From the NCBI RefSeq assembly GCF_041146795.1, contig NC_135170.1:34778533-34842532 (forward strand): 64,000 bases of DNA. The letters run 5' to 3'. The notes below the pieces were generated by a model. It was not told the DNA's origin. It was given only the letters and a program-made list of their open reading frames with translations, and made no database searches. Source of the DNA: Maylandia zebra (lineage: Eukaryota > Chordata > Actinopteri > Cichliformes > Cichlidae). Numbering within the stretch: position 1 is the first letter of the stretch; the number at the start of each line of letters is the position of its first letter. Shown one piece after another: positions 21,541-58,877 of this stretch. A program made the position numbers and the translations under genes.

Positions 21541-23564
21541 TATCACAGGAAGTGGAAACAGAAAACATTTGTAAGAGTTTGGTTTCAGTCTGATATCATT
21601 TCTGTGGTTTACAGAGCACAGACTCCTGCTTCACCCTTCGCCAAGTGTGGGGGACTTTGAGCCTTCTGTGAGTATCTGTGAGATTTAAAACCAAGTGTGT
21701 CAGGAATTAATGTGGACCCGGTTGGAAACATACAGATTTTCTCTAAATATTCCTGAAACCCTCAAAGAAAGTCCAGAAAGGATCGCCTCAGTTTGTGCAC
21801 TGAAGAGTTGCATATGATCTCCCGAATCCTGGCAAAGCCAGAAGGTTGTTTAGACAAAACAAAAGATCTACAGGTAATATTTTGACAGGAAAATCACACT
21901 GATGACACAAACCGAGGCGAGCAAGGCCGACTTCTTATATAAGAGTTATTTAGCTTATTAACACTCCACGTAACAAAAGCTGAAACGGCAAACGTTCATC
22001 TAAAGTGTGCAGCCTAAATTCCTCCTGTGTTAAAGCAGCACAGATTGTTAAAGTGTGACGGCAGGGCTGGAGCTGGCAGCTCTTCAGCTGTTGTCTGAAC
22101 CTCGTTTTATTCAGTTTGACATTGTGAAGCCAGGATCCTCCCCACAGGTACACGGATGGTTTTAAAAACTGCTTTTATCCACCTGTTGTACAGTTTAGAA
22201 CACAGTTTACTGTAAATGAAGATATTCCAAAACTGCTAGGTTTGGTTTTTGGGTTTGTGCAGTTTCACTGCATCTGATTGGCTGAGTAGACCTTTAATAA
22301 AGGGTGATGCTGCCATCTGTTGGTTAGGAATGCTCCTAACAGCACTTTAAAGGAGAACTATTGAGCTAATTTATTCATCTTAAAGCTTCTTTGTTGGTCT
22401 AAAAACTGCTGCAGTGTTGCACTGTAGACACATCCTGCTCATGTTTGTCTCCACGTTATGATTCTTAGACTCCACCTGAGGAGCTTTGCATGATTCATGT
22501 CCCATTTGTCCACCTATCTTCAGGTGTGTGTGGCTTGTGTGCCCGAGATGAGCAAACTGTGATAAACAGCGTTTAGAGCAGCCGGAGCTCTGGGCTCACA
22601 GGGACTCTTGTACATAATCATCTCATTATTAGAAACCCTATATGAGCGTAGACTGCTGGAACAGTGAGAAGATTTAAATGTTTTCCACCAGTTAATAATT
22701 AATAATTCTTTTCCTGTGGAGCTGCTGTCAGGACAGGGATGAACAGGCTCAGATGCAAAGCTGCAGATATTTGGACAGGAGATGCCAATTAAATTTTACC
22801 AATTCAATGAAATTAATTTCTATATTTCTATAAACTAGAGCGGCAGACTTTGGCGGGACTAATGGGACCCAAAATCTGAAACTCATTAAAATCAGCTTTA
22901 AGAGTTCTTGGGTGAATTTAGGAACCTTACTGTGGTGTTTTACATGTATTTGCAGGGATAAAATGTTTTTTAAAATAATTGGAGATATGTGCATATTTAT
23001 GGAACAACAAAAGAAGGGAAATTCATCCACAAAGAATCATAAATTAATTAAATTGGTCTCAAATCTCACAGATTATTTCCTATAGAAACAGATTATGTAT
23101 AAAATGTAAAAGCGTAGGCACAGAGGCTTTAAAATGCTCTCAGATGTGACGGTAAAACAAATTCTCACACTGAGGAAGTGAAAGTGGAACATTTGGAGAG
23201 TTTTTGCTCGTAAAATAACATTTTACTGACTTTTAGTGTCAGAAATAATTAAAAATAAATAAATAAATGATCAGACTAACAGGTTGGTAGCATTGTATGG
23301 ATGAAGTATGAAATACTTGCGCTAATATTTCTAATATTTGGGACATTAAATTGTAGCTTCAGGCTATTAAATGACTTTTTTTCTTGTTTTGTTGGGGATA
23401 AATTTGGTCCGTCCACAGTTTGTCCCTCAGTGTGTTTGGAATAACTTAAAAACAAAACTATTTGCTTCAAACATAAATCCATAGTATTGATTAAATATCC
23501 AGCTCCTCCTGTGACTCTACGCTTGGTTGTTTCCTAAAACACTTCTTTATCTGCTCCTGGTCGT

Positions 23565-49458
<25,894 letters not shown>

Positions 49459-49739
49459 GTTGGCGACCTGCGGATCGACCTGCGGGTCAGCAGCGGCGGG
49501 ATCGGAGTCTAACGCTGGTGGTTCGGAGGCAGTGACGCTGACGTTTGGATCGTCGATTGGGACCGGCTCAGCCTCTGATATGTGAGTTGATTTGACCTCT
49601 GACCTGCTGACAAATCAAAAATGTGAATTAAAAAAGACACTTTTTCTTTCTCTGCTTTTTTATATTCACTGCAGTTTTAATTTTGCCTTATTGTACTCAT
49701 AAACCTGCCATTTATCTATTTTTATGCTGCTACAGGTTC

Positions 49740-50010
49740 AGGCTGCAGGATGATTTCCCATGATGCACTGAGGACCTCTTTTCACTCCCCACGTGTTCAC
49801 ATTTTTATATCTATTAGCTTATGTCTTTGCTCCCATAATTGTTTCTGTGTCTCTCTGTTCCTCTTCTCAGACCCCTCCCTGAGCCTGGTTCTGCTGGAAG
49901 TGTCTTCCTGTTAAAAAGAAGTTCTTCCTTCCCGCAGTTGCCAAGTGCTGCTCATAAGGGGTTGATCTAATTGCTGGAGTTTTCTCTGTAATATTACATG
50001 GTACTTACCT
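49740..50010 (+). mobile_element. non-LTR retrotransposon 3' UTR remnant
   Basis: CTGAGCCTGGTTCTGCTGGA, AAGAAGTTCTTCCTTCCCGC and GCCAAGTGCTGCTCATAAGG occur in that order, a signature 3' segment of abundant teleost LINEs. No coding part is attached. It lies in the first myh11 intron, upstream of the start-codon exon. Beyond it, 50010-51880 holds no exon that I can support. Confidence 0.6.
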
Positions 50011-51881
50011 TACAGCACATGCTTCATATCATTGGCCTTTTGCAAATTTTATTCCATTCTGCACTTTGCTTACAGGATCGTACCTGTGCTCACCTGCATG
50101 CCAACAAGCTATCTAATGCATTACAGAAAAAAAGGAAAAGCTGATGCTGAAAACAGTTTCAGTAGAGTTCTGTGTATCCACTCACCCATAACTGAGATTG
50201 TCTTCAATCGAGCCCAAAGTCAGTGTTACGACACTCTAAAGGAAAGCTTTTATCGGCATCCAGTTTCATCCCAGAAGGTTGGACAGTTTAGTACATGTAA
50301 ATTACAACATTTATTTTGTTTCCCTGAAACTTCCTACACACCCCCTGAGCTCATTATTTTTGTTTTTATATCAGGATGCTCTTGGTTTTATTACATCAGA
50401 TGATGAGTAGCTGTCATATACAGGCTTGTGTGGAATCTTATAAAACTGTAATTAGAGTGAATTATTTTGCATATAGAGGCTAATCTGGTGGTTTTGTTGA
50501 GCCCAGTGCATCCCACTAACAGCCCAGAGTCATAGCATAAAGAACTGGTGCTCTATAAAAGAAAAATGAGTTTCAAACTCCCAAATTCAAAAACAGCAGC
50601 TCACAACTTAAAATTTTTTTTTATAAATCCATCTCCTGGTTTCTCCATAGTTTTCCACCTGCCAGCACCAGGACTCACAGCAGTGTGTGCGTTGCAGATA
50701 ATTATGTTTCCAACACAAGATTCATATTTTATATTTTGGGAGTAAAAAAGACCAATTTTTAAAGAAAAAGACCTTGTTGGAGGCATTTTTTCCCATACGG
50801 ACTACTGTTGATGTGTTTTTGTTTTTTTCATGCCTTTACTGAACAGGACAAATGCATAACTTGTTCAGTTTTCTGAAGGAAAAAACTACGCCTACGCCTT
50901 CAGCGCAACTTGATTTAAAGACCAAACTATTTTGTAGCACAGTCTCACACAGCATCAAGCAGAGGAGGAGAAATAAAAGCATCTTTCTCACAGACTTCTG
51001 AAACCTTTCAGGGGCACATAAAGGCTAAGAAGTGATGAAGACGCACCAGCATCAATAAAACTGACTCATTAGCTCATTTTTCTGCCTCACACTTCCTCCA
51101 TCTGTGCCTCCAACTGCTGCCTTTGCATCTCACAGCTCATTTACATCCACTTTCAGTGAACTGTCTCACAGATTACATCTGATAAATAAATGCCATATTT
51201 CCCTAAAGTTTGCATACAGCTACTTACTCACTTATCCTCGTCTGTGCCTCTGCGTGCAGGTCACAAGGCTGCTTTGACCTCCCATTGAACAGCAGGCAAT
51301 AAAATATGAAAAGCAGCACACAGATAACCCCGAGTATCAAACAAGTGAGCTGCCATGCTGGAATGCCCATGTTTGGCTAACCATTTGCTCCTGGTAGCTT
51401 GGTAGCCCAAAGAGGGATGCTAGGGACTTAGCAGGCATACTACCTTATAAGGTGCAGCTCATGTGTCCAGCCAAGCTTACCGTTTACACCAAAATGGTGA
51501 CATGTCAGGGGGGAGCATCCATGTGTGGCTACTGGCACACGGGCTATGCAGAGCAGGTGAAATCAGCATCCTGCATCATTTCTGACACTTTTCACAGTTT
51601 AAACTGAGAACAGGTCAGCCTGGAATTATTGTTAATGACGAATAACGGATTCAGGGTCATGCAGAAGGCCATTAGTTCCTAATTACACCTCATAAAATAG
51701 AACATTTCTTTTGTCTTGACACAAAATAGCCACCTGTTGGAGATTCATCTACTGAACATTACACATTTCTGCAAGTTTAGATGCATCCACACAGGCTCTA
51801 ACTCACTGAGCAAGGCAGCAGCTGTAGGTTGGCATCAAAACTGTGGGAGTATTAAAATTAAAATTAAAGCGCTGTACTCAC

Positions 51882-52000
51882 CGTTCAGGGCTTCAGTCCT
51901 CAGTGCAGGATGCAGGCTGAGCTCCAGGGAAATGAGACTCTCATGTCAGGTAAATGAAGTGATGGTGATGATGAGGATGAAGATGATGTCCTTCCTCCTC
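51882..52000 (-). promoter_or_regulatory. probable myh11 5' UTR exon and promoter
   Basis: A good donor GAACG|GTGAGT lies at 51882/51881 on the minus strand. Upstream in the transcript sense is a TTTAAAT TATA-like motif near 52008-52014. Splicing to the acceptor CAG before GTCAGAGG (near 49605) would place an in-frame stop ahead of the 49458 ATG. The exon contains a 14-codon upstream reading frame (ATG at 51944, TGA at 51900). No perfect CArG box was seen nearby. The true start site cannot be read; the high coordinate is approximate. Confidence 0.45.
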
Positions 52001-52014
52001 CCCTGGCATTTAAA

Positions 52015-53828
52015 TCAGCCGCGATACCTGGGGGTGGAGCCCTTGGGCTCCTGCCTACCTCCTATCCAAAGTTAGCAGCAGGTCTTCATTCAGCCAATCA
52101 AACGAGGTTCAGTCAGTCTGCCTTCAAATTAAGAGCCCACGGTTGTTCTGGCTCAGCTTGATGACATGTATCTGCTAAAGTGATAACAAAATTGAGTTGG
52201 TTATTACACAGAGGTGCTGGAAAGTGCCTACATTTCAGGATTTTTCAGCACTTCCTTGTTTTGTGCCGACAACACACTGGGAATCCATAAATTAAGCTGT
52301 TAAAACTAACAATATAGAAAGTATAGAAACTTGGCTTCACATTAGTATGTTGCACACATGACCAATAACCAGTGTTATTAAATGATCCTCAAACTCTGCT
52401 CCTCTACCTGCATTTTCTTGTACGTGACAGGCTTCTTTTACACTGACTGTACATAAAAGATGGACATGGTCTCTATGACGCCTGGGTTGTTTTTTCAGAA
52501 GCCCGGGTGTGTCAAATGTCTGCCTCCGCCTCTGCTTCACCCATTGGTTTTGAACTCCTTCATGTCACAGATAGGCCACGCCCCCAATAATGCAAACTTT
52601 AAACCTTCATGCAATTTAAGCAGGTGAGTTATACAAACATTCTTCCTTGTATATCGGTTAAGATAGAGACCAAAATTGTTTTATTTCAGGCAGTAAACAT
52701 TTTTATTTCTGCTGTAAAGTTTCAACACATGAGTCTGCAGGAACTCAGGAGTCTCCAGTGGACATTAGAGGAACTGCAGGTTTCGTCTTCTTAAAAAAAC
52801 AATGTTTTCATCCCACTCTTTTTGTTAGAAACTCCGAGATTAAGCTTTTATGAGAATCACAAATTTAAAAACACCTTATTAGATCAAACTGAATAAAAGT
52901 CCATAAAATATTTTAAACTGGCTCCACACCTGAAACCCTTCTCTGTGTAAACTTAGGTCATTCACACAGTTTAAAATCATGCAAATCATTAAGTTTTATT
53001 GACGTTTTAAACAGTGTCTCAAATTTAAATAGCAGACACATCTGGGCTAGTTTTAGCACTGATGGCTCAGTTACATGTCATGTAGTCCAGACAAGTGTCA
53101 AAGGTCACGAGGAGAGAATAACTACGGGTTACAGCAATCGTAGTGTGACCCGGACGTGCAGACATAAAAAACAAGTCTCCATCTTTGTTCTTAAAACAAA
53201 ACAACTAAAATAAAATGATTATTGTGTCCGAATCTGTTTCTCAATAATGCCATCATTTTACTTTTCTTTGCTTTTTCTTTGCTTCATGAAAGTCCAAATT
53301 CAATCCTTGCCAGACTATTTCAGTTCTTATTCATTTATTTAGATCATTTATTTTCATTATGATTATAGTTTAAGGAAATCCACTTTATGAAAAAGACAAA
53401 TTCCTGGATTTTTCCTGGATATCCATCCTTTGGCAAGCCCTATTTTTAACCAGTTTTATTAACTGGGGTTTCATTTAATTAAGCTAAATTGACATTTTTG
53501 TTTATCAGATGGTCAGAAACATTAAGAATGGCTCAAAAGAGAGCGCCAAAACATAATAATAATTAGGCTACTGTATGTGATCAGGAAGGTTTATGTGCAC
53601 AGTCAACTCTAGTCTGCAGCAACTGAAACAGTTTTGTGAATTTTACTCGATAAAAGCTTAAATCCATGAGATTAAGTGATGGGCTGTCACTGTGTTTTTT
53701 CCTCTTCTAAAAATTGGCACTGACAGACAAAAGCGACTGAAATGATTACATTAATCCTGCTTTTGAATTTATTTTGAAGGCTTACGCGCGTCAAGAAAAT
53801 CTTGACTCCTGCTGGCTTGCCGTAGTCT
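52015..53828. other. intergenic, between myh11 5' end and hoatz
   Basis: AT-rich and non-coding as far as I can see. It includes a segment near 52440-52600 (CTGACTGTACATAAAAGATG and GGCCACGCCCCCAATAATGC) that belongs to a dispersed teleost repeat. A related word, CATCCTTTATGTACAGTCTA, recurs in reverse near 60910-60930. Any myh11 promoter elements beyond the TATA-like motif would be here. Confidence 0.5.
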
Positions 53829-53842
53829 ATTTCCATGGTGAC
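53829..53842 (+). promoter_or_regulatory. RFX X-box upstream of hoatz
   Basis: ATTTCCATGGTGAC fits the X-box consensus RYYNYY-N(1-3)-RRNRAC at every position, with a 2-nt spacer. It lies 77 bp before the hoatz start codon. RFX factors drive ciliary genes through X-boxes usually within about 200 bp of the start, so motif and distance agree with a ciliary role. Confidence 0.65.
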
Positions 53843-53918
53843 AACAGTAAACAAGAGCGCCGTTATCTGTTTAAATTAAAAGTTTCTCTGTTTCTCTGTT
53901 TCTGGCCCGAAGGCTCAA

Positions 53919-54383
53919 ATGTCCGTTCAGGCGGATCCTCCGGAGCAGGAGGAGAGTGATCTGCTCTTCATCGTGTTTGAAGGATCCTCCCCGGAGGATG
54001 TGTCCCACGCCAGGCAGCTGTGGAGCTCCCTGTCCCTGCTGCCGCCGCTGGAGTCGCGGCTGGTGTCGGCGGATATCCGCCAGAGGCTGCCGGTGTCTCG
54101 GCCGCAGCGCAGCGGCAGCACCGCCGCCGGTCCCGCTCCGGAGCCGCAAAGAGTCCCCGATCCCCGGCAGAGGCAGGAGGAGAGGCAGCGGTACGCGGCC
54201 ATGGGGGACCAGAGGAAGGAGATCCTGGCTCTGCTGAGGAGGCAGAGGGAGCGGAGGATCCAGAAGGAGCTGCTCTCTGTGGCCTTCAAGCCCAAAGGGA
54301 AAGTCGGCAGAGAAAACATAGGAAAAGAAAAGCCTGAGGAGAACTCTGAGGAGGACAGGGAGCTGGTCAGGCAGCTTCAGTAG
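53919..54383 (+). CDS. hoatz: hoatz, cilia- and flagella-associated protein
   Basis: A single uninterrupted 154-codon frame, ATG 53919 to TAG 54381-54383. It aligns with mammalian HOATZ (C11orf88, about 170 aa) in two blocks. Residues about 16-67 read LLFIVFEGSSPEDVSHARQL then LPPLESRLVS and RQRLPVSRPQRS. Residues about 97-135 read QRKEILALLRRQRERRIQKE then LLSVAFKPKGK. The region between is a GC-rich, low-complexity Pro/Gln/Arg linker. No signal peptide or membrane segment is present; the C-terminal half is a charged helix. HOATZ is needed for motile cilia and sperm flagella (family knowledge). The mammalian gene is interrupted by introns as I recall, whereas this one is not. An X-box lies 77 bp upstream and AATAAA 400 bp downstream. 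The human gene is on chromosome 11, not beside MYH11. Confidence 0.85.
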   Translation: MSVQADPPEQEESDLLFIVFEGSSPEDVSHARQLWSSLSLLPPLESRLVSADIRQRLPVSRPQRSGSTAAGPAPEPQRVPDPRQRQEERQRYAAMGDQRKEILALLRRQRERRIQKELLSVAFKPKGKVGRENIGKEKPEENSEEDRELVRQLQ

Positions 54384-54786
54384 GAGGGAACTGGGAGTGT
54401 AGAGAGGAGCAGGTGTGTTTGAGATAAACTGCAGGATTAGTTTAAAGTGTTCAGACAACAAAACGTCTCTCACACACACTGCCTTAATATATCAAAACCA
54501 GTTTATCCATATGACTGCTTCAGTATGGGCACACTGTGGGAAAAACAGATATGTAAAGCAGTGTAAAAAAAAAGTATTATAAAGGGGAGCCAAACAGCTC
54601 TGGTGGCGACTAAATAATATTTTAAATACTGATCTGCTGATGATCCTGTAGAACAACCGGAAGTCACAAAAAATGGGACTAAAGTGGTTAAAAATTAAAT
54701 GAGGGAGACCAGTTTCCTGTTTCTTTTTCTAAAGAATGCACTTCTGTAAATATAGTTATATAATATTAAATAACATTACATTATGC

Positions 54787-54792
54787 AATAAA
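54787..54792 (+). terminator. candidate hoatz poly(A) signal
   Basis: AATAAA on the sense strand, 404 bp after the hoatz stop codon. The intervening sequence is AT-rich and non-coding, fitting a 3' UTR. Confidence 0.55.
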
Positions 54793-54840
54793 AGCTGCTA
54801 TCCTAATTAAATGGTTCAGGTCATGTCTTCTGTTCTATTA

Positions 54841-54885
54841 CAGGTGTTCCTCAGGGATCCATTCTGGGACCTCGTTAATTCACTG
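54841..54885 (+). mobile_element. short LINE reverse-transcriptase scrap
   Basis: CAGGTGTTCCTCAGGGATCC followed by ATTCTGGGACCTC encodes GVPQGSILGPR, the conserved reverse-transcriptase block of non-LTR elements, ending at a stop. Only this block is recognisable. Confidence 0.65.
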
Positions 54886-55093
54886 GGCTGATAACATTTT
54901 AAAGTATATCTGGCCATTAAAATGTTTCTTTTTTGTTTAACTAAAAAAATGAACCACATTACATTTATATGCAAAGACGATGCTTTATAGGCCACAATAT
55001 TTTTGAGTAGTCACCAGCAGCCCATCTAAGTTTAGGGGGTGAGTGTTCGATTAACATCCACTGCTGTTTGAAGAATTTTGAAGAATATAGATA

Positions 55094-58000
55094 CACTGTA
55101 AAAAAAAAAAACAAAAAAAAACAAAAAAAAAACGTGCTGTTTTTACAGGAAAACCCTGGCAGCTGGGGTTACCAGGGACTTCCTGTAAAAACGCTTTACA
55201 GATGCAACTTGTAAATTGATTTACAGTGAATGAATCTCAGATTAAAACTGTTAAATCTACAGGAAAAAGAAGTTAATTTCACACAGATGTGATATATAAA
55301 TACACTATTTCCTGTATCTTTTACAAGTAATAAATGCTTTTTGTGGATCCATAAACTGCAAAATTAACAGGGAAATATCGTACAAAGAACTAATTTAAAA
55401 TGGTAGAACTACGGTGAAACTGTGCATATTAAATGGAGCTGCTCTGTAAATTATACATAAAATCTATGCTGAATATTATATGTTTTAATGTAAAATTTTA
55501 ACCATAACCCAGCAAATTTCTTACTGCTACGCCTACACCCAAACATGCAAAAATACACATGAGAAAACACAAGAGAGGAAAATATCACTTTTGGGAAATT
55601 TATTTTGCAGCCACATTAGCAAAATGACAGCAAATGGATCCATTTTTCCAACTAACACAATATGCAAGGCACACAGCAACTACACAATTCAATCAAAATA
55701 TAGGCTATAAAAGCTGTGGAACATTCCTGCAAAGCAAGAACCATGTTCATGAAACAAGCATTTGTTAGACCCTCCACCAGAAAAAGTTAAATAACCTGTT
55801 AAGACTTTAAAACAAAAAACACATATTGTGTCAAAAATGATCATAATCACCGTGCAACGCAACACGCACCCTGCTGTCACCACAACCATGGCCCTGGTCA
55901 GAAAACATCAGCAAAACCACGTGGTGAAACAAACCTACACATGTGGTCTAGAAACACTGCAGTAGCAGCATGTTGTTTTTTTTCTTTTCTTATGTAAATA
56001 AAGAACATTCCTACAAAGAAAGAACATCTTCATGAATTGGCTTCATGCATTCGACCAGTAAAAGGTTCCAGTACACATTGTGGAACAAAATTAACAAAGT
56101 AAAACTAACAGTCCACAGAGAGTCAAGATTTAGGCTTAGCGCCACTCGTGGTCGGCGAGATCCTAAATCAGGGTGAGGACTCGAGGGTTCACACTGAGAC
56201 GACGCTTTGAGTTTTTGTTCTCTACTTTGGTTCCTTTTTCTGGGTTTATGGAGAAGAAACACCTGTAGAATAACAATCATATAAAAGTTTATTAAGCATT
56301 TTTATAATTGATCAGTTAAAATACACATACAAAGTAAGTAAAAATTAAGTATATACATATATATACAGTCATGGCCATGACCACGTTCAAGACAAAGTAT
56401 AACCAAAATGCTGTGGGGAAGTGAACAATGCATGGTCAAAAGTATTGGCATCCTTCACGAGTGTCTTCTGCAGTGATATGTCACACTTTAGCATTGTTAA
56501 AATCCAAAGCAAAGGTTATAGGTAGTCAGACGTCAGTTGACGCTTGGTCTAGCCCTGAGTCTCAGCCAGGCTTGGACCCAGATTCAGACTGTTAATGTAT
56601 TTAAAAAAACCAAACAAACAAAAAAAACAACAACAAAAAACAGAAAAAACAACTGAAACCGGCTCCAAAGCCGACCGAGACTCAGAGCCAGACCTGGACT
56701 CGAACCACATCAAAGCCAGACTCCAGATCCCAGAGTCTCAGTTATAAGAAATAACAAAGCCATATTTGTTCACCTCTGAAGAAACTCTAAAGTGGAAGCC
56801 AGCTCAGATGGATAATGGATGTTGAAATTGTAGTAGCTCCCGAACATGAGGCACAGTGCAGAAATGAAGGAGGATATGTTTGTGCTGACGAGGTGCCGAT
56901 CAACACTCAGCATGTATCTTCTTGAGGAATAGCAGGACTGTCCTGTGAAGAAATTATTTAACAGGTTATATCAATAAACACGGCAGTCACATGACATTCT
57001 ATAAAAAATGCACTTAAAAAAAAAAAGAGAGAGAGCTATGAAACAGACTTACCACACATGATAATAGTGGGTGTCAGAGGCACTTGCTCCAGTTGTACCT
57101 CATCTGCCAGACATGTATCTTCAACACAGAGAAGCATGGACTCCTCCTTCTCTTCAAAGTAGCTGAGTAGCTGTTTAAGGTAAAAGAGACACATGTTTCT
57201 GAGATAAGAATGACTATCCTTCTCTGGCATATCACTGGCTGAACTAGCAGATGCCATGGTTTCATGTGTGTTTTCTGAATATTCTGTACTGTCATTTGGG
57301 GGCTGAGGACGAGATTCCTTGTACATGTCATCAATACCATCTGGGGAACAAGCTTTATGCTTCCTACACATGTCAGAAGTAAATGATGACTTTTTTGTAA
57401 ACATATGCTTACAACCACTTACTGGACATGACACAGACCTGCCCCCTGCAATATGATCATTTAAGTGAGACACTAGCTCTTTCACTGTTTGAAAATGGCG
57501 GGCACATAATGAAACTGCACATTTTAAATCTGCAACAAGAGCTTTAGGAGTAGCTTGAAGTGCAGGTGCATTGTGCACACGATAAAAATGCCCCTTGAAA
57601 GCAGAGTACGTGGTGAATGTTTGGCTGCAATTGGCACCAACACATTTAAAAATACAACAAGGCTCATTCTTATGCACTCTGCAATGTAGTACATAGCCTC
57701 TTAATGTGACCAATACCTTTTTACAAAAGACGCAGATGATCATTTTTAGTATTTCTAAAGTTTGCCTGTGCTTTTCAGCTGAACTAGCATGCTAGCGCTA
57801 GGTTATGAGCATTGGTCTAAATATCAACTGGTGCTTTTATCTCGAAAAAACGTCGCCAAGATATTGAACTTACCGTGCAGACTTTCTGACGAACAAACAC
57901 AGATCCTCAAAAAACACTTGAAATCGTATGTTTGTAATTTGTCCTAACAACGTAGTTGCTGAAAGTTCGATGTTTTCTTCTCCCGTCTTCTCTCTCGTGC

Positions 58001-58877
58001 TGGCTCGTTAGCTATAGTCGTGAACTAGGCGCTCTTCTCCTCCCGCCCTCACGTCATTATCCAATCAGAGACGAGCTTCAGATGCACATTCAAAATTAGG
58101 CGCGCTCAGTGCAACTGTGAGTGGCCTGAAGTAGCTTACAGCTCTGTGGAGATGAGGCACCATAGAGATCCTATGGGAGGCACTGTAAGTTTGTTTAGCC
58201 TTTAATAATGAGACATTGCTGACCTAACCCAAAAAAGTATTCTAGTCTAAGTATCACATTGCAATTAAAAGAAACATAAAGAATACAAGCATTATGACAG
58301 AAGCATTACTTAGTCGTTAAATAATAATTTCTTATTGGTTACCCTACAATAGGCTGCAAATGATTTAAGAAAAAAACATGATGTAAACAATTTTAATTGT
58401 ATATTTTTATATAGCCTATAAATGGAGAGGCAACCTCTCAGGTTCACAATGACATCTTCTGTGAAAACATTTTTATTAGTCCAATCCATGACTTTGCATC
58501 ATTTCATGAATCATGTTAAAAGTAGGCCCAGTACATCCATGCAGTTGTAAAGTGACTTACATATACGTCATGTGTTTTTAAGAAAAACTGACTAAAACTG
58601 TGATTTTTACAGTATTTGCATGTCAAATTAACATGATTGTTTGGTTATGAGTATTACGGTGTTTCACTGTTTTTATTCACAGTATTTGTAGTTTTAACCA
58701 ATAAATTTGATTATAATCACACATTCATGTTGTAAATATAACAGGAACATTCTGTTTAAAGGTTTACAATAATTCACTGTGATCGAAACAGGAAAGTTGT
58801 GTTTTGGGGTTTACTATACATTTCTGTAGGGGTTTTACATGGTTTTTATGTCAATTTCACTGCCCTTTTTTACAGTG
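55094..58877 (-). mobile_element. 3.8-kb DNA transposon with CACTG ends
   Basis: The left end CACTGTAAAAAAAAAAAAC and right end CCCTTTTTTACAGTG are inverted repeats. Both sides carry TA (or AT, one base shifted), so a 2-bp duplication is possible. Secondary copies of TGTAAA/TTTACA words are dense near both ends (for example TTTTACAGGAAAACCCTGGC at 55140). CACTG ends suggest the CACTA/EnSpm superfamily, though the duplication length does not settle it. The interior holds a minus-strand spliced gene (57743-56163), described separately. A GC-rich patch with a CCAAT core near 57990-58080 could be its promoter. Confidence 0.7.
56163..57743 (-). pseudogene. transposon C2H2-type gene, internally deleted
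   Basis: Three minus-strand exons join in frame: 57053-57743, 56774-56942, 56163-56262. The first encodes C2H2-like zinc-finger modules: MIICVFCKKVLVTLRGYVLH, CVGANCSQTFTTYSAFKGHF, CAVSLCARHFQTVKELVSHL and CPVSGCKHMFTKKSSFTSDM, the last lacking its first ligand spacing. The second gives MLSVDRHLVSTNISSFISAL and CLMFGSYYNFNIHYPSELAS. The third gives RCFFSINPEKGTKVENKNSK, then stops at TAG 56163-56165. From memory, multi-copy teleost proteins share these N- and C-terminal blocks but have a long central region. Here that region is missing after RNMCLFYLK, indicating an internal deletion. I judge it transposon-derived rather than a host zinc-finger gene. Splice sites (GTAAGT/CACAG and GTGAAC/TACAG) look functional. 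Confidence 0.7.

Larger units (their letters stand above)
18146..23564. other. convergent nde1/myh11 3' UTR and intergenic zone
   Basis: The stop codons of nde1 (18143-18145) and myh11 (23565-23567 on the minus strand) face each other across 5.4 kb. No further coding exon was recognised. The zone holds two non-autonomous DNA elements and facing poly(A) signals near 21.5 kb, listed separately. Other minus-strand AATAAA candidates for myh11 lie at 22106-22111 and 22370-22375. Confidence 0.6.

Noticed and set aside
53871-54479. 202-codon minus-strand frame opposite hoatz
   Set aside because: Shadow of the GC-rich hoatz frame; composition (Leu/Pro/Arg runs) is typical of an antisense reading.
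56345-56520. Possible mariner-type end (CAGTCATGGCC, AAAAGTATTGGCATCC)
   Set aside because: The words resemble transposon termini, but no matching opposite end or coding remnant was found.
57036-57743. Host zinc-finger gene interpretation
   Set aside because: The frame sits inside inverted CACTGTAAAA ends and joins exons of a multi-copy teleost family, so a transposon origin is more likely.
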